In this document: piece by piece, positions 36,901-47,473 of the stretch
Position numbering within the stretch: the stretch's first letter is position 1
Layout of the letters: each line of letters begins with the position of its first letter
Assembly: GCF_000471905.2 (NCBI RefSeq)
Contig: NW_006500347.1
Coordinates: 1,226,851 to 1,290,850, forward strand
Length of the DNA: 64,000 nucleotides
DNA from: Amborella trichopoda
Lineage: Eukaryota > Streptophyta > Magnoliopsida > Amborellales > Amborellaceae
Reading direction: 5' to 3'
Notes under the pieces: model-generated
What the model saw: only the letters and a program-made list of their open reading frames with translations
What the model was told of the DNA's origin: nothing
Database searches by the model: none
Program-made: the position numbers and the translations under genes

Positions 36901-38648
36901 CAAGTAAAAGCCGATTTTTAGTTTAAATAAGAAGTACTTAATGTAAAAAAAACAAATTGAAGGGAAAACTTTACTTTTTTTATAGCTGGGTCTTCAAAAA
37001 AGGGCGCAAATGCCATCAACATATCTCTCCCACCATCAAGAACATCTACCCAGATACATGATTTTCCATTTCCAAAATCTGCTTCACCCGAATAGATGCT
37101 GAAACAAATAACTTCTCCATTACCCACTGGGGTTTCCCCCTTCACATCAATCTTAGCAACCTGGACAAAAAAAAACCAATTTTACCTTATGTTGAAAGGA
37201 AAAAATAAATGCATTAATATTTGCCAGCTCAAAACACAATAGAAGAGACCTAAACAAACACATAGTGAAACCCACATGCAAGAAAGAAAATTGCACCTCG
37301 GATTCATGAACTTTATATATCAATTTTGATGAAGGATATCTTGGGAAAAATTATATTACCAATGGATTTCAATAGTTACTTTCAGACATACCTCTGTATC
37401 GCATGCATGGACAAGGTGCCGGTACTCCTTAGTTAATTTTGAAACAACAGACTTTGCCACTGAGAGATTGTCAACTATGAGAACTTTATCATAGAGACAT
37501 AAAAGCTTCTTTCTCTGCTCAGCCTGTGCATTATTGGATTCAGTCTTAGTAGTCACTTTCTCAACAAAGGTATCAATGGATTCACTATTGACAGCTTGTC
37601 CATTCAAAATCTCCTCTGCCATAGCATCATCTGATATCTCTTCCACAAATTCATAAGGAACAACACTATTTTGGAACACCACCTTCTTAATCAAAGACCC
37701 ATTAGTCTGTGCATGCTCTCCCTCAATCTGTTTCCTCAATACTCCTAAGTGTGTAGGAAGATCTACTGCAGCATCTTCCTTCATTTGAGTTCTCACAGGA
37801 CTATTTGCAACAGAAAATGAACAATTGTTCTTAACACCCAAGTCATTTTGGGTGGGTTCCAAATACGAGGGGCGGTTAGAAGACATCATTTGACCTTCTT
37901 GGGCATAATAATTTCCATTCTTTAGACGAAAAAGATCATCACGCATGTTAGTCATAGAACCACGCATGCTCTCTCTCATGTATGGGGTATTTAGGACTGA
38001 TTTCACCACATGATTTTCTTCTAATTTCTGGCCATAAAAGGAGGTACTTCGAAGTGGGTCTTTTACATGAGGGGTTCTTCCTTTCAAACAAACCAAGTCA
38101 TTCTTTTCTTTTTGTAAAATTGTACCACTTCGTGAAATTTCTGCGGTCACTGAGCCATCCGACATATTACAAGAAGGTTGCTGACCTAATCTTGATGCCC
38201 TCATCTTTCTACTCTCTTCAAGCCACCTAGCATTGATGCCATCCACTGAAGCACCAGAATTATGTGTTCTAAAAGGAGGAACTCTACCAGTTCCAGTTAT
38301 TAGTGGCTCATTTATGGGACTCCTTAGACTTTGTCTATGTTCATCTTCTGTATTTTGCCAATTAACTAAGCTCGTTGACCTAGATCGTTCCCCCCTGGGA
38401 TCAGGCCCGTTGGTGAAGTATGGTAACCGTCTATTGGATGAGGAGTGTGAGCTCCTCAAATTAGTGCGGACTTCAAAGTCTAGAACACGAGATGACCCAT
38501 CTGCATCATTCAGAATACCAGTTTGGCTTTCCAAAATAACTGATCTGGAAGCTAGAGTTGCAACACTTCTAAACTTTAGAGGGGCAAGACGTGAATGATT
38601 TGAATATGTACTATCTACTTCCTGGAAAGAACCAATTTCTTGCCTGTC
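24936..38648 (-). CDS. POLIA/POLIB: Plant organellar DNA polymerase I-like (POLIA/POLIB type), 11 resolved exons
   Basis: Exons, in transcript order: 38648-37392, 37160-36975, 35200-34524, 34201-33742, 29645-29550, 27245-27153, 27040-26846, 26495-26403, 25999-25787, 25653-25564, 25097-24936. They join in frame as 1173 codons plus stop. A DEDDy 3'-5' exonuclease comes first: DTE (Exo I) at the end of exon 38648-37392, WHNYSFD (Exo II) at the start of 35200-34524, YSALD (Exo III) later in it. The family-A polymerase follows: motif A VADYGQLELR across exons 27245-27153 and 27040-26846, motif B RRKAKMLNFSIAYG in 26495-26403, motif C VHDE opening the last exon. All key residues are present. In plants this enzyme replicates and repairs mitochondrial and plastid DNA. 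The first exon listed is a long low-complexity segment of about 400 codons before the exonuclease, longer than I know for Arabidopsis. The intron after 33742 has a GC donor. POLIA and POLIB cannot be told apart here. Confidence 0.95.
27246..29549 (-). other. Polymerase intron (2.3 kb), very AT-rich, with one MITE
   Basis: GT-AG borders join ...RRPSLQ to NQPALEKD. The region 27750-28800 is almost entirely A/T. A (CATA)n/(CACGCG) microsatellite lies at 27332-27370 and a MITE at 29254-29482. Confidence 0.7.
29254..29482. mobile_element. 229-bp MITE in a polymerase intron
   Basis: The ends AGAGTGTGTTTGATAAGTGG and ...CCATCAAACACGCCCT are imperfect inverted repeats of the GGGCGTGTTTG type seen in many plant hAT-like MITEs. 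AAATTA flanks both sides. The interior has a further inverted pair around AAGAAGCCTCTTCCAT / ATGGAAGAGGCCTCTT. Confidence 0.65.
30850..31440 (-). mobile_element. Degenerate LINE (RTE-like) 3' end, fragment 1
   Basis: The minus-strand reading contains ...DSKGFKISRTNIEYMKCKFS, VKIDGQKIPKRGYFRW and later VKKQHVHNMRVVELRMLRWM-like and RNDGIRNEYI. This is the familiar C-terminal region of plant non-LTR retrotransposon reverse transcriptases. Stops and frameshifts interrupt it. It is in the same orientation as the host gene. Confidence 0.75.
31985..32430 (-). mobile_element. Degenerate LINE (RTE-like) 3' end, fragment 2
   Basis: A second, more decayed copy of the same LINE tail, recognisable from RLRWSGHVLCRP, SEMRILSWMSGKIRKG and a DVLPEAYVFVAYQ stretch parallel to fragment 1. 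Confidence 0.65.
35201..36974 (-). other. Polymerase intron (1.77 kb) without recognised content
   Basis: Bounded by a GT donor after ...AIKK and an AG acceptor before VWHNYSF. AT-rich; no repeat or gene identified. Confidence 0.65.
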
Positions 38649-40442
38649 CTCCAAAACAACATGTCAGAATTAGAACAAGGAAATCAAAGCCTGAATGAAT
38701 ATGGAATACAAACATCACCAAGGTTATCATAACAATAATCAAAAGAGACGTGACAAAGGAAGGTCAGAAAATAAGACAAAAATCGATCATCAATTCTGGA
38801 TGGTCAAAGGTAATATGTTTAAGAAATCATAAGCTGGATGGAGACAATGACCACAATGAAATAACTAAAGGGAAAAAACAATATACTCAATCATAATACA
38901 GAACTCCACATGCAAGCCAAAATATGGCACTGCGAAGTTTACAGTGAGTGTCAATATCAATAATCCAAACGGAAATTTGAAGCGTCATTCAAAAAGTTGC
39001 AAAGAATTTGTTGCACGCTGAACATCGTTTCGCTTTAAGTTAGATTCCATTAGATGGGTAAGAGCATCTGCCAACTCCGCCATGACCGATCAAACAAAAA
39101 GATACAAAAGATATTTGAAAGACAGCAGTAAACAAAAGAAATTGATGAGATATATGAGCACAAATAAAACAAGGTGAGAGTGATCATCAGAAGGAATACT
39201 CATTCAGCTCACCAAGGAGAGTCTATGACTCTATGTGCGCCTGTCCCATTGAGAGAATTAGAAGTTGAATTAGCCATGTCAGGCAAATGCTGAAAGGATA
39301 AGGTTCCTTACTATGAATTGCTTTTTCCATGGTGTCTGCAAGTCTATATGGGAAACATGAGTAATGCTTCACACATCTAATCACACACAGAATTCTAAGA
39401 AATTTATTATACGCGGTAACAGGGTGGTTTTCGGTTCTTTACTGATGCCTGGTATGGCAATTTTGCTTCATAAATCCTTGCTATTAATATGGGTGTCCTA
39501 GTCAAGGGTAGCTTGAGGTCGCTAAAAGTAAGGTGATTTGGGGTCTCATTTTCTCTTTCCTTCTTTTGTTGATCTTTTTTGGAGAGAAATTAACTTCATA
39601 TTAATATATGTAGAAGGCAGCCCACAAACGGATGCTCAGAGTACAAGATGGTAGAGAAATAAAAGAATTACAAAGACCAAAAAACAAAATACTAAGTACA
39701 AAACCAGGCCAAAAGTGGCGACTGCAAGGATGTGATGCTGCCGGGGCACCGTTGTGGATGGGGGAAAATGTCCTCCGTATATGCTGGAAACCCAAACCCA
39801 AGTGTGAGACGGGGCAAGGAAGAGAAAGAGTTAGGTAGAAAAAAGGCTGGAGAAAAGAGGAAGGAGGAGGGTTTGAGGGGAGAAACAAGAGAAGAATGTC
39901 CTCTGTATTTTGTCAATATTCAATTTGGGATCTTGTTCTCAAGAGGGGAATTCATAACTTTAGAGTATTTGAGTCAACGATTATGTTTAAAAATCCTTTC
40001 TTTCAGAAAATGCAACCATATTAACTACAAATCACTTTTGCTTGAAGCCCACAACATGGCCTAGAAGCTACAATTGAAGTATGCTGATATCGCACTCACA
40101 ATAACTAAACATGTCAACCAATATCACCAAAAGGAATCCAAGCTTCTCAACCCCCATCCTCCATAAAACTATTTGCAGTTTTTCATGACTAATCAAAGGC
40201 CATCTCAAACAACTGTTGGGTAACACCCCTAGTGAAGTTATCCATCCAAAGTTTCTTTACACATAAACAGAGAGTATACAAATTATCATCTACCTGTTCA
40301 GTAGGAATTTGTAGAAAACCAAAGGAAACTCCTTTATGTGTGCGTAGAATGAACTTAAGAAAATAAAAGACACAATAGCAAGGGAAAAACACATCCTTGG
40401 AGAGGAAAACTTCAGAGAGAGACGAAGCCCTCGCAGGCATAC
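38649..40442 (-). other. Intron region between exon 1 and the first resolved polymerase exon
   Basis: A possible small exon at 39287-39211 (acceptor TTTCAG, donor GTGAGC) reads HLPDMANSTSNSLNG in one frame, but its 77-nt length does not reconcile the phases. GA-rich sequence at 39790-39900 has long but unconvincing frames. Confidence 0.4.
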
Positions 40443-40615
40443 CTCTGAAACCCCTTGACAGATGCTGCAAAGGAATGGACTGAAGCTACACGTCTGTAAA
40501 AATGGGTGGAAGAAGAAGAAGAAGAAGAGGAAGAGAACCAAAAAGAAGGGGAGCAGTAGCAGCAGGGCTTGAAAGGGCCTCCCACCCCTTGCGCAGTAAC
40601 CACCCCCAAACCCAT
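40443..40615 (-). CDS. POLIA/POLIB: Probable transit-peptide exon 1 of the organellar DNA polymerase
   Basis: An ATG at 40615-40613 opens a minus-strand frame beginning MGLGVV, followed by a tract of nine serines and then RRVASVHSFAASVKGFQ. This is rich in Ser, Arg and hydrophobic residues and poor in acids, like a dual plastid/mitochondrial transit peptide. A strong donor (CAGAG|GTATGC) follows at 40442. It lies upstream of, and on the same strand as, the polymerase. However, it ends in phase 2, while the next confident exon (38648) needs phase 0, and a direct join meets a stop. At least one more small exon, or a different splice site, must lie in 38649-40442. Confidence 0.6.
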
Positions 40616-41620
40616 TATCTCTGCAACTCTCCCCAGCCTGTTGCTCTTCACGGCCGTCTTGTTACTTCAAGCCCCCTCCTTAATCAATACACCATGAAAA
40701 ACCTCTCTCTCTACAAACCCAACCATTTTCCTACTGAAAGGACGATTGCTCTTCCAGCGAATACCACCATTCTTTTAGAGAGAGAAGGATAATAGCTCTT
40801 CTCTTCTAGAGAGAGAGAGAAGAAACGGAGGTTTTGCAGTCCGCCATGAGAGGAGGCGTTTCAGAAAGAGGAAGAGTTGTAAAACCCTCTCGCAAAAACC
40901 TTAGAGAGAGAAAGAGAAAGAGAGAACGTCCAATTTGTGGTCGTGGAATTGTATGCCGATATTAATAGTTAATAAATTTGGAGCAAATATTTGAGAGTAT
41001 AATGTTTCTGAATTTTAATATCCAATAAAGGAAGGTTGCTTTAACTTAACCTACTTCATGAATGCATTTTTTCCTTTATTTTATTTATTTTTGTGGCACC
41101 TATGCTGGCTTTCAGTTCGAGGGGGCCGTTCTGCGCGGGAAAGTATACACTTTAGGAGTAGCAATGGGTCGGGTCGGGGCGCACCTATCGTTTCCGTCCG
41201 TGTTAATTTTTTATTGTAAAACTTATGATTTGAAAGGAAAGCTTACAAATATGGTAGGAAAGTAAAACTAAGGAAAGTAAAAGTAGAATGGCATTAGAAA
41301 ATAAGAAAAATGGGAAACTTAGCCGTGAAATTATTTTATATAAAAATGAAAAATTAGCTATAAAGTATTTTTTAAGCATAAAAATATACACTTGAGAATT
41401 TCAATTTTAAAAAAATTGAAAGAATAAAATTGGTATCTTATTTTTTTATATTTCTTATATTTCTAGTTCGTATAACATAAATTTTTTCTATTTATTTAAT
41501 AGATAATAAAATATAAAAGTAAAAAATATTTGAAAGACTAAATATTTTTTAATTAAATTCTAATTTTTAGAATTTAAATATTAGAAACTGGTTTGGTATT
41601 TTTAAATATTTTTTAGTTTT
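40616..41620. other. Polymerase 5' leader and intergenic DNA
   Basis: CT-rich on the minus strand close to exon 1 (40690-40925), as expected for a 5' UTR and promoter-proximal region. Beyond 41000 it is AT-rich and featureless, with a short GGGTCGGGTCGGGGCG patch at 41165. Confidence 0.5.
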
Positions 41621-42636
41621 TATAAAAGAAAAATTACGTACATATCCGTTATAATTTGCGTTATTACAAAACTATCTAATAGTTTCCGTTATTATTTATC
41701 TTTCCTTTTTTTAATGTCATAATCGAATTTTTTTAAATTCAATTTTTGAACAACTGAATTCTCTCTCTATGTCCTTCTTTCACTCATGCTTTACCCTATG
41801 TTCGTTCTCTCTACATACATTACATTGGCTGTGTTTAAACTCTTCCATATGTTTATCAATTCTCTCTATACCTTCTATTGGGTGGGTCTAAAGTCTTGTT
41901 TATATTCATCCATTCGCTATCTATACATTATATTGGGTGGGTTTATATTCTTCTTATGTTTATCTATTCTCTCGCTTGAAGGTTCTATTTTTCAATTGAT
42001 TTGTAATTGGAACAGAGAAATTGTATAAACATATAGAAGAGTTTAAACCCAAATGTAATGTATAGAGAGAGAATGGATAAACATAGGGAAGAATTTAAAC
42101 CCACCCAATGTAATGTATAGAGAGAATGGATGAAGATAGGGAAGAGTTTAAAGAGAAAATACAGGTAAAACGTGGTGAAAGAACGGTATAGAGAGAGAAT
42201 TTGGTTGTTCAAAATTTGAATTTAAAATAATTTGATTAGTCGATAGAGAGAGAATACGTAGAGGACCTACGAGAGAGAAAAAAAATTACGGTGATTGAAA
42301 TCTTCCGTTCTTCAACAACCAAAAATTTTAGATTTTCAGTTTCTAAAAAACCGAAATTGGCATGATTTCGATTGTTGCGGTTGTTCAATAATTGAAAAAG
42401 GGGAAATTCATATAGAGAGAATACATAGAGGAATTTTGAATTTTTTATTTTTCAAAAATGATTTTACAACTGAAAATCCATTGAATTGGGTTGTTCAACA
42501 ACTGAAAAAAGGTAAAATTATCTTTTAAAAAAAAAAATTTCTTTATGACATGAAAAGAACGGATAGATAGGAAATAACAAAAACTATTCGGTAGTTTTGT
42601 ATAACAGATATATTCGTAATTTTTCCTTTTATAAAA
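41621..42636. mobile_element. 1.0-kb foldback element
   Basis: The outer arms pair over about 95 bp (left: AAATTACGTACATATCCGTTAT, ACAAAACTATCTAATAG...; right: the reverse complement, ending CGTAATTTTTCC). The interior is itself largely palindromic: CTCTCTATACATTACATTGG-type units on the left are mirrored by CCAATGTAATGTATAGAGAG units on the right, each repeated two to three times. No ORF is supported. Confidence 0.8.
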
Positions 42637-42750
42637 TAACAAAATTTAGTAAAAATTAAAAACACTCATAAAAATTTCACAAAAATTTTAAAATTCAATT
42701 AATTGAAAGATGCTGATGAAAAAATATGGTTATCAAAACACACTCATTTC

Positions 42751-42870
42751 TGATAGGGCTGGGAAGGGGTCAAGTCGGGTCCGAACCTAGACATAGCCTG
42801 AAAATACATACATGGGACCCTGACCCCATATTTAAATTTATTTTGAGGACCCGGATCTAGACCTGACGGA
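42751..42870. repeat. Decayed relative of the 22138 hAT MITE
   Basis: TAGGGCTGGGAAGGGGTCAA, GTCGGGTCCGAACC, GGACCCTGACCCC and GAGGACCCGGATC share the unusual interior vocabulary of the 22138-22619 element. The right end is missing or unrecognisable. Confidence 0.5.
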
Positions 42871-43040
42871 TTATACATAGAAAAAAAAGTAGCTAAAAAT
42901 TAAAAATTACCTAATAACATGTACCTAAAATTACTAAAAAATATGAAAATTTACCAAAAACATATAAGCAAAATTATATTGTACTCAACAAATTTTGAAT
43001 ACTTCTATGGCCTTGTTTTGTACATGAAGCATTTTTTTTA

Positions 43041-43406
43041 GGGTGCGGTTTTTATAGAGCCGAGGCTCTAAACAATCAAAGTCAAGCGCGCATTCAAATA
43101 TTGTCGAGAAATGTGGTTTCAATACTGGAAATATTTGTGATAGCCTTAAAAGTATTTTCATCTTTAATTATAAAATTTAAAGTTTCAAAATAAGTGTAGA
43201 TTGAGCACATCTATAAAATCTTGAAAATTGACTGTTAAAAAATGCGTTAGAAGATGCACTATTTCCAATACTTAAAATCCATTTTCTTTATGTCCGTGTT
43301 TCTTTATGTTGAGATGATCATTTGAGGATATTTGGGCATCAAAATAGCCTCTTCTAGTGAAATTTTTTGGGTGGGTTTAAAGCCTCAGCTCTATACAAAC
43401 GTTTTC
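43041..43406. mobile_element. MITE family A, copy A3
   Basis: Ends GGGTGCGGTTTTTATAGAGCC and ...GCCTCAGCTCTATACAAACG. The subterminal palindrome AGAGCCGAGGCTCT lies at 43056-43069. The interior matches family A. The T-rich flanks prevent a safe target-duplication call. Confidence 0.85.
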
Positions 43407-44535
43407 TTTTCTTTTTTTAATAAGTGTATTTTTTTTAAGGGTGCAACATCACTTGTATAAAGCACATTAGTGGTATTTAATACTCTATATGAATGATGGC
43501 ACACCCCATGTAGATGACATTATACTTCTTTTAATGACTAAAATACTCTTATTAAAAAAAACCCCACGTACAAAACAATGGTATATAAGTGTCCAAATTT
43601 GTTGAGTATGATGATAAATTACTCCATAGTGTAAACGCCCTAACATAACCCTTTAGATAGAGATGACACACTCCTTTATCTTATGTATATCATAGATAGT
43701 AAATTACTATGAAAGAATACAAGTGTAGATAGAAGAATACCCATGCAAAGAGAAAATTTTAGGAAATTTTTTCTAAAATTTCAAATTAATAAATTTTTTT
43801 GATATTATATTAATCTTATGGGGCAAGTAGCTTTGTCTTTCATTATATGTGAATTGTGAAGCATGAATGTCATTATATGTGAATTGTGAAGCATGAATGG
43901 AGATAATAGTCCAAGAATTCTAGGGAGAGCGTCTTTGATCACCCATATATGCAAAGTAGATTTACGTTGAGTTTAACTACAGCTTTTAACAACTACTGTT
44001 GATATTTTCGACTTATTTCATTAATGTATTGTTTTATATTATTTGAATATAATTTCCTATAATTTTTCTATTAACTTTTTATTGTTTATTTTCATTTATC
44101 TATTATTTTTTATTGTTCTCTATGTTCATATTTTTGTAATTATATTATTTTTGGGTATTTACTCTCGCCAGTCTATGAAGCTCAATGAACATATTCATCT
44201 TTTTAGGTAGGTTGTCATATTTTAATTAATTTTTCAAATGTTACTACTTCATGTGAATAGTAGACCTCGAGTGAGATTGTAATAGAAAAACCTTGCTACT
44301 TGAAAAATAATTTCACAATCACATATTCTATACATTTTTTTGGTTCACAATTTTATTGTGAGAATTATTTTCTTTAGAATACCTAATATGACATCTCATA
44401 ATTTCTAATAAATTTCATGTTCAAAAAATTGTATTTGTTATTTTTGAAATTTTGAACTGAGGAAAATTTTGTACTTTTTATTTGATGCTTGATGTTTTAA
44501 ATAAAATATATAAATACTAATGTTTCATCAACAAC
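43407..44535. other. Intergenic AT-rich DNA
   Basis: No gene recognised. A perfect tandem duplication of about 33 bp (TCATTATATGTGAATTGTGA...) is at 43838-43903. Confidence 0.6.
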
Positions 44536-44705
44536 TAGGGCTAAGAATTTACCTTGACTTGACTTGAGACCCCAATGACCCGACCTGGTCGAGGTTCGAG
44601 TATGGGTTTAAGAATTGGACTCGGCGGGTCGGGTTCTTGTCCAAGATTTGGACCCAAATAGTAAATCATGTCGGGTTTGGGTATTGGTGGACCCGACCTA
44701 GTTAT
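44536..44705. repeat. Second decayed relative of the 22138 hAT MITE
   Basis: TAGGGCTAAGAATTTACC is followed by GACCCGACCTGG, GGCGGGTCGGGTTC and TTGGACCCAAATAG, the same interior vocabulary as 22138-22619. Confidence 0.5.
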
Positions 44706-44802
44706 TCTAATATGTTATAAATTACTTTTTATTTACAAATTAAATAAGGTTATATATATTAATAGGTATGCTTTTTTAAGTTTTTTTTTTAATATATATA
44801 TG

Positions 44803-45274
44803 TGGGAAAAGATCTCGTCAGCCCATGGGCAGACAACTATAGTGTCAACCAACTGCCCAAATTGAATCTGGGCTCAATCTAATGGCCACGACTTTATTTC
44901 GTATTTGAATTTTCATTTTTTTTATACAAATCCAAATCACTTAAAATTTTAAGCGTCCATACTTAATAACTAATATAATCTAATAAAAATATTTAAAAAC
45001 TAAATCAAAAAATATAAATTGACCATACTACGCCCAAAATGTTTTGGTGGTAGTTTGATCAATTTATATTTTGCTAATTGTTTTTTATATATTTTTATTA
45101 GGTGCTCTTTGACGAGTAGAATGTAACCCTAAATTTTCAAGTAATTTGAATTTGTAGAAAAAAATATAAAAATTCAAATACGAAATAAGGTTGTGACCAT
45201 CAGATCGGCCCAGATTCAATATAGACTATTGGTTAATACTGTAGCAGTCAGCTCGTAAGCTGACAACATCGATT

Positions 45275-45277
<3 letters not shown>
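44803..45277. mobile_element. 475-bp foldback MITE in a TA microsatellite
   Basis: The left half (TGGGAAAAGATCTCGTCAGC, ATTGAATCTGGGCTCAATCT, TATTTCGTATTTGAATTTT) is matched by the reverse complement of the right half (AAATTCAAATACGAAATAAG, CAGATCGGCCCAGATTCAAT, GCTGACAACATCGATTCC). The centre pairs AAAATATAAATTGA with TCAATTTATATTTT. Both ends abut (TA)n, consistent with insertion at TA. Confidence 0.85.

Positions 45278-45318
<41 letters not shown>
45278..45318 (+). repeat. (AT)n microsatellite at the edge of the assembly gap
   Basis: About 20 AT units lead directly into unresolved bases; a second (AT)n run follows the gap at 46067-46098. Confidence 0.95.
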
Positions 45319-45319
<1 letters not shown>

Positions 45320-46065
45320 NNNNNNNNNNNNNNNNNNNNNNNNNNNNNNNNNNNNNNNNNNNNNNNNNNNNNNNNNNNNNNNNNNNNNNNNNNNNNNNNN
45401 NNNNNNNNNNNNNNNNNNNNNNNNNNNNNNNNNNNNNNNNNNNNNNNNNNNNNNNNNNNNNNNNNNNNNNNNNNNNNNNNNNNNNNNNNNNNNNNNNNNN
45501 NNNNNNNNNNNNNNNNNNNNNNNNNNNNNNNNNNNNNNNNNNNNNNNNNNNNNNNNNNNNNNNNNNNNNNNNNNNNNNNNNNNNNNNNNNNNNNNNNNNN
45601 NNNNNNNNNNNNNNNNNNNNNNNNNNNNNNNNNNNNNNNNNNNNNNNNNNNNNNNNNNNNNNNNNNNNNNNNNNNNNNNNNNNNNNNNNNNNNNNNNNNN
45701 NNNNNNNNNNNNNNNNNNNNNNNNNNNNNNNNNNNNNNNNNNNNNNNNNNNNNNNNNNNNNNNNNNNNNNNNNNNNNNNNNNNNNNNNNNNNNNNNNNNN
45801 NNNNNNNNNNNNNNNNNNNNNNNNNNNNNNNNNNNNNNNNNNNNNNNNNNNNNNNNNNNNNNNNNNNNNNNNNNNNNNNNNNNNNNNNNNNNNNNNNNNN
45901 NNNNNNNNNNNNNNNNNNNNNNNNNNNNNNNNNNNNNNNNNNNNNNNNNNNNNNNNNNNNNNNNNNNNNNNNNNNNNNNNNNNNNNNNNNNNNNNNNNNN
46001 NNNNNNNNNNNNNNNNNNNNNNNNNNNNNNNNNNNNNNNNNNNNNNNNNNNNNNNNNNNNNNNNN
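45320..46065. other. Assembly gap (746 N)
   Basis: Unresolved bases between two (AT)n tracts. True length unknown; no feature can be called. Confidence 0.99.
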
Positions 46066-46102
<37 letters not shown>

Positions 46103-46103
46103 A

Positions 46104-46180
46104 ATAGGGAAAATATATAATGAGACCATTTACCTTTAGTACAAGGTGGTCACAATTAATTTTGACCATTGGATGGAATA
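46104..46180 (+). repeat. Left inverted flank of the viral locus (host repeat)
   Basis: ATAGGGAAAATATATAATGA then GACCATTTACCTTT, ACAAGGT, GTCACAATTAA recurs in inverted orientation at 61495-61440 with few differences. The part GACCATTGGATG also occurs at 4790-4865, so this is host repeat, not virus. Confidence 0.8.
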
Positions 46181-46188
46181 GGGGCACC

Positions 46189-47316
46189 ATGGACAGACAA
46201 ATAAAAAATATCAATACTAATAAAGGAAAAGAGAAGATGGATATTGTTCCATCAAGACCTATGATAACTCTTTCAAAAACGCCAAACCAGCTTCTAAGAC
46301 AACAAGCCAAAGAGGTTGTCTCCTCTCCTAGCCCAGTCAGAGTTCCTAATACAGAAAAATATTTTTTTGTAGAAACAACTTTTGTGATAGATATGATTAT
46401 AGAAGATGAGCATTGGGCTCTAGACCCGCTTATTATTGCCAATCAATACCTAATAAATAACTTGAATCCCTCTAATGGCAATAAAACGAGGAAATGGTAT
46501 GAAGCAATACTTCTGGAAACAAGTTCTATTACCTTGGTACATTTCTACCAAAGGAATACTAATATAATAGCCTATTCAAAGTTCCATGTCAGAAAAATAA
46601 TATCTTATAAAGAGTGGGGCGTAGACCCCATGAGAAGCAGAAAATTGCAAGCACCAGAGATCAACAACAAATATTATAAATATTCCGAATATATTGATGC
46701 ATGGCATAAAGTTTTCTCCTTTCAGATTAATAATAACTCTCATTCTTGGTTTATACAGATAAAAGTCCTTATTACGGAAAAACTTCCTAATTGTTTCAGG
46801 TATTGGTTTCAGATCTGGGGATCTGGAATAGAAATCCTTCCTCCAAAAATACAAGCCTCCCAAACCAAATTTGCAAAATACAATGATAATGATCCCCAAC
46901 TAAATCACCATTTATATTTCATGGCAATATATCAGATTCCTTGCATTATGAAGTGGAACTATGCAATATCAGAAAATCTTACCAATGATTTTGAATACAT
47001 CCCTAAATTGCGAAAAAGAATATGGATTAAATGGTGGGATGTTTATGAAAATAAACTTATTGACCCAGAAAATATTAAACTTAAAAAAATCCCAATTGAT
47101 TTACCAGAAGAAGTCCCAAATAGTTTTGCAGAATATATCAATAAGATGAAGAAACAAAATCCGAAGGCAACAAAAGAAGAACTGAAAAAATAGTTACTAC
47201 AAATATTTGAAGAAGAAGAAGAATCAATGTCAACTTCATCTCAAAATGACGAAGATTTTGCCATTGAGAATAAAGATTGCGAACTAATCCAACCAATAAT
47301 AGACTTCTCTCAATAA
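46189..47316 (+). pseudogene. Viral ORF of unknown function (downstream of RNase H), one premature stop
   Basis: The frame starts MDRQIKN and runs 334 codons to a TAG at 47191. The right copy has a sense codon there, and the frame here reopens to a TAA at 47314-47316. It is rich in Trp, Tyr, Lys and Asn (FRYWFQIWGSG, IKWWDVYENK) with a Lys-rich C-terminal segment and an acidic tail. No catalytic motif or membrane segment is evident. Its slot, between RNase H and the main promoter, is where CaMV carries its transactivator/viroplasmin, but I see no sequence resemblance to it. The start overlaps the stop of the RNase H frame in the circular genome, suggesting coupled translation or a polycistronic RNA. 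Confidence 0.75.
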
Positions 47317-47473
47317 GACAACGGAGAAGAGCTCGGCCCGATCCATCAATAAGAATATCTTTGATACCAGATGTCTGCAACCTAGAAGATGTTGTCTGCC
47401 ACCTAGAAAATGTTGTCTGCCACCTGTGAGATGATGTTACGGCACGAATAATGACCAAAGCCACCTGTTGAAT

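Noticed and set aside
38233..38598. 121-codon plus-strand frame
   Set aside because: Antisense shadow of the long polymerase exon.
38987..39085. 32-codon minus-strand frame starting MAELADALTHLM, reminiscent of gypsy Gag N-termini
   Set aside because: Too short, no neighbouring retrotransposon sequence, and no splice context for a polymerase exon.
45216..46442. Long open frames of up to 408 codons crossing the N block
   Set aside because: They consist of unresolved bases and (AT)n-encoded Tyr-Ile repeats; no real coding evidence.
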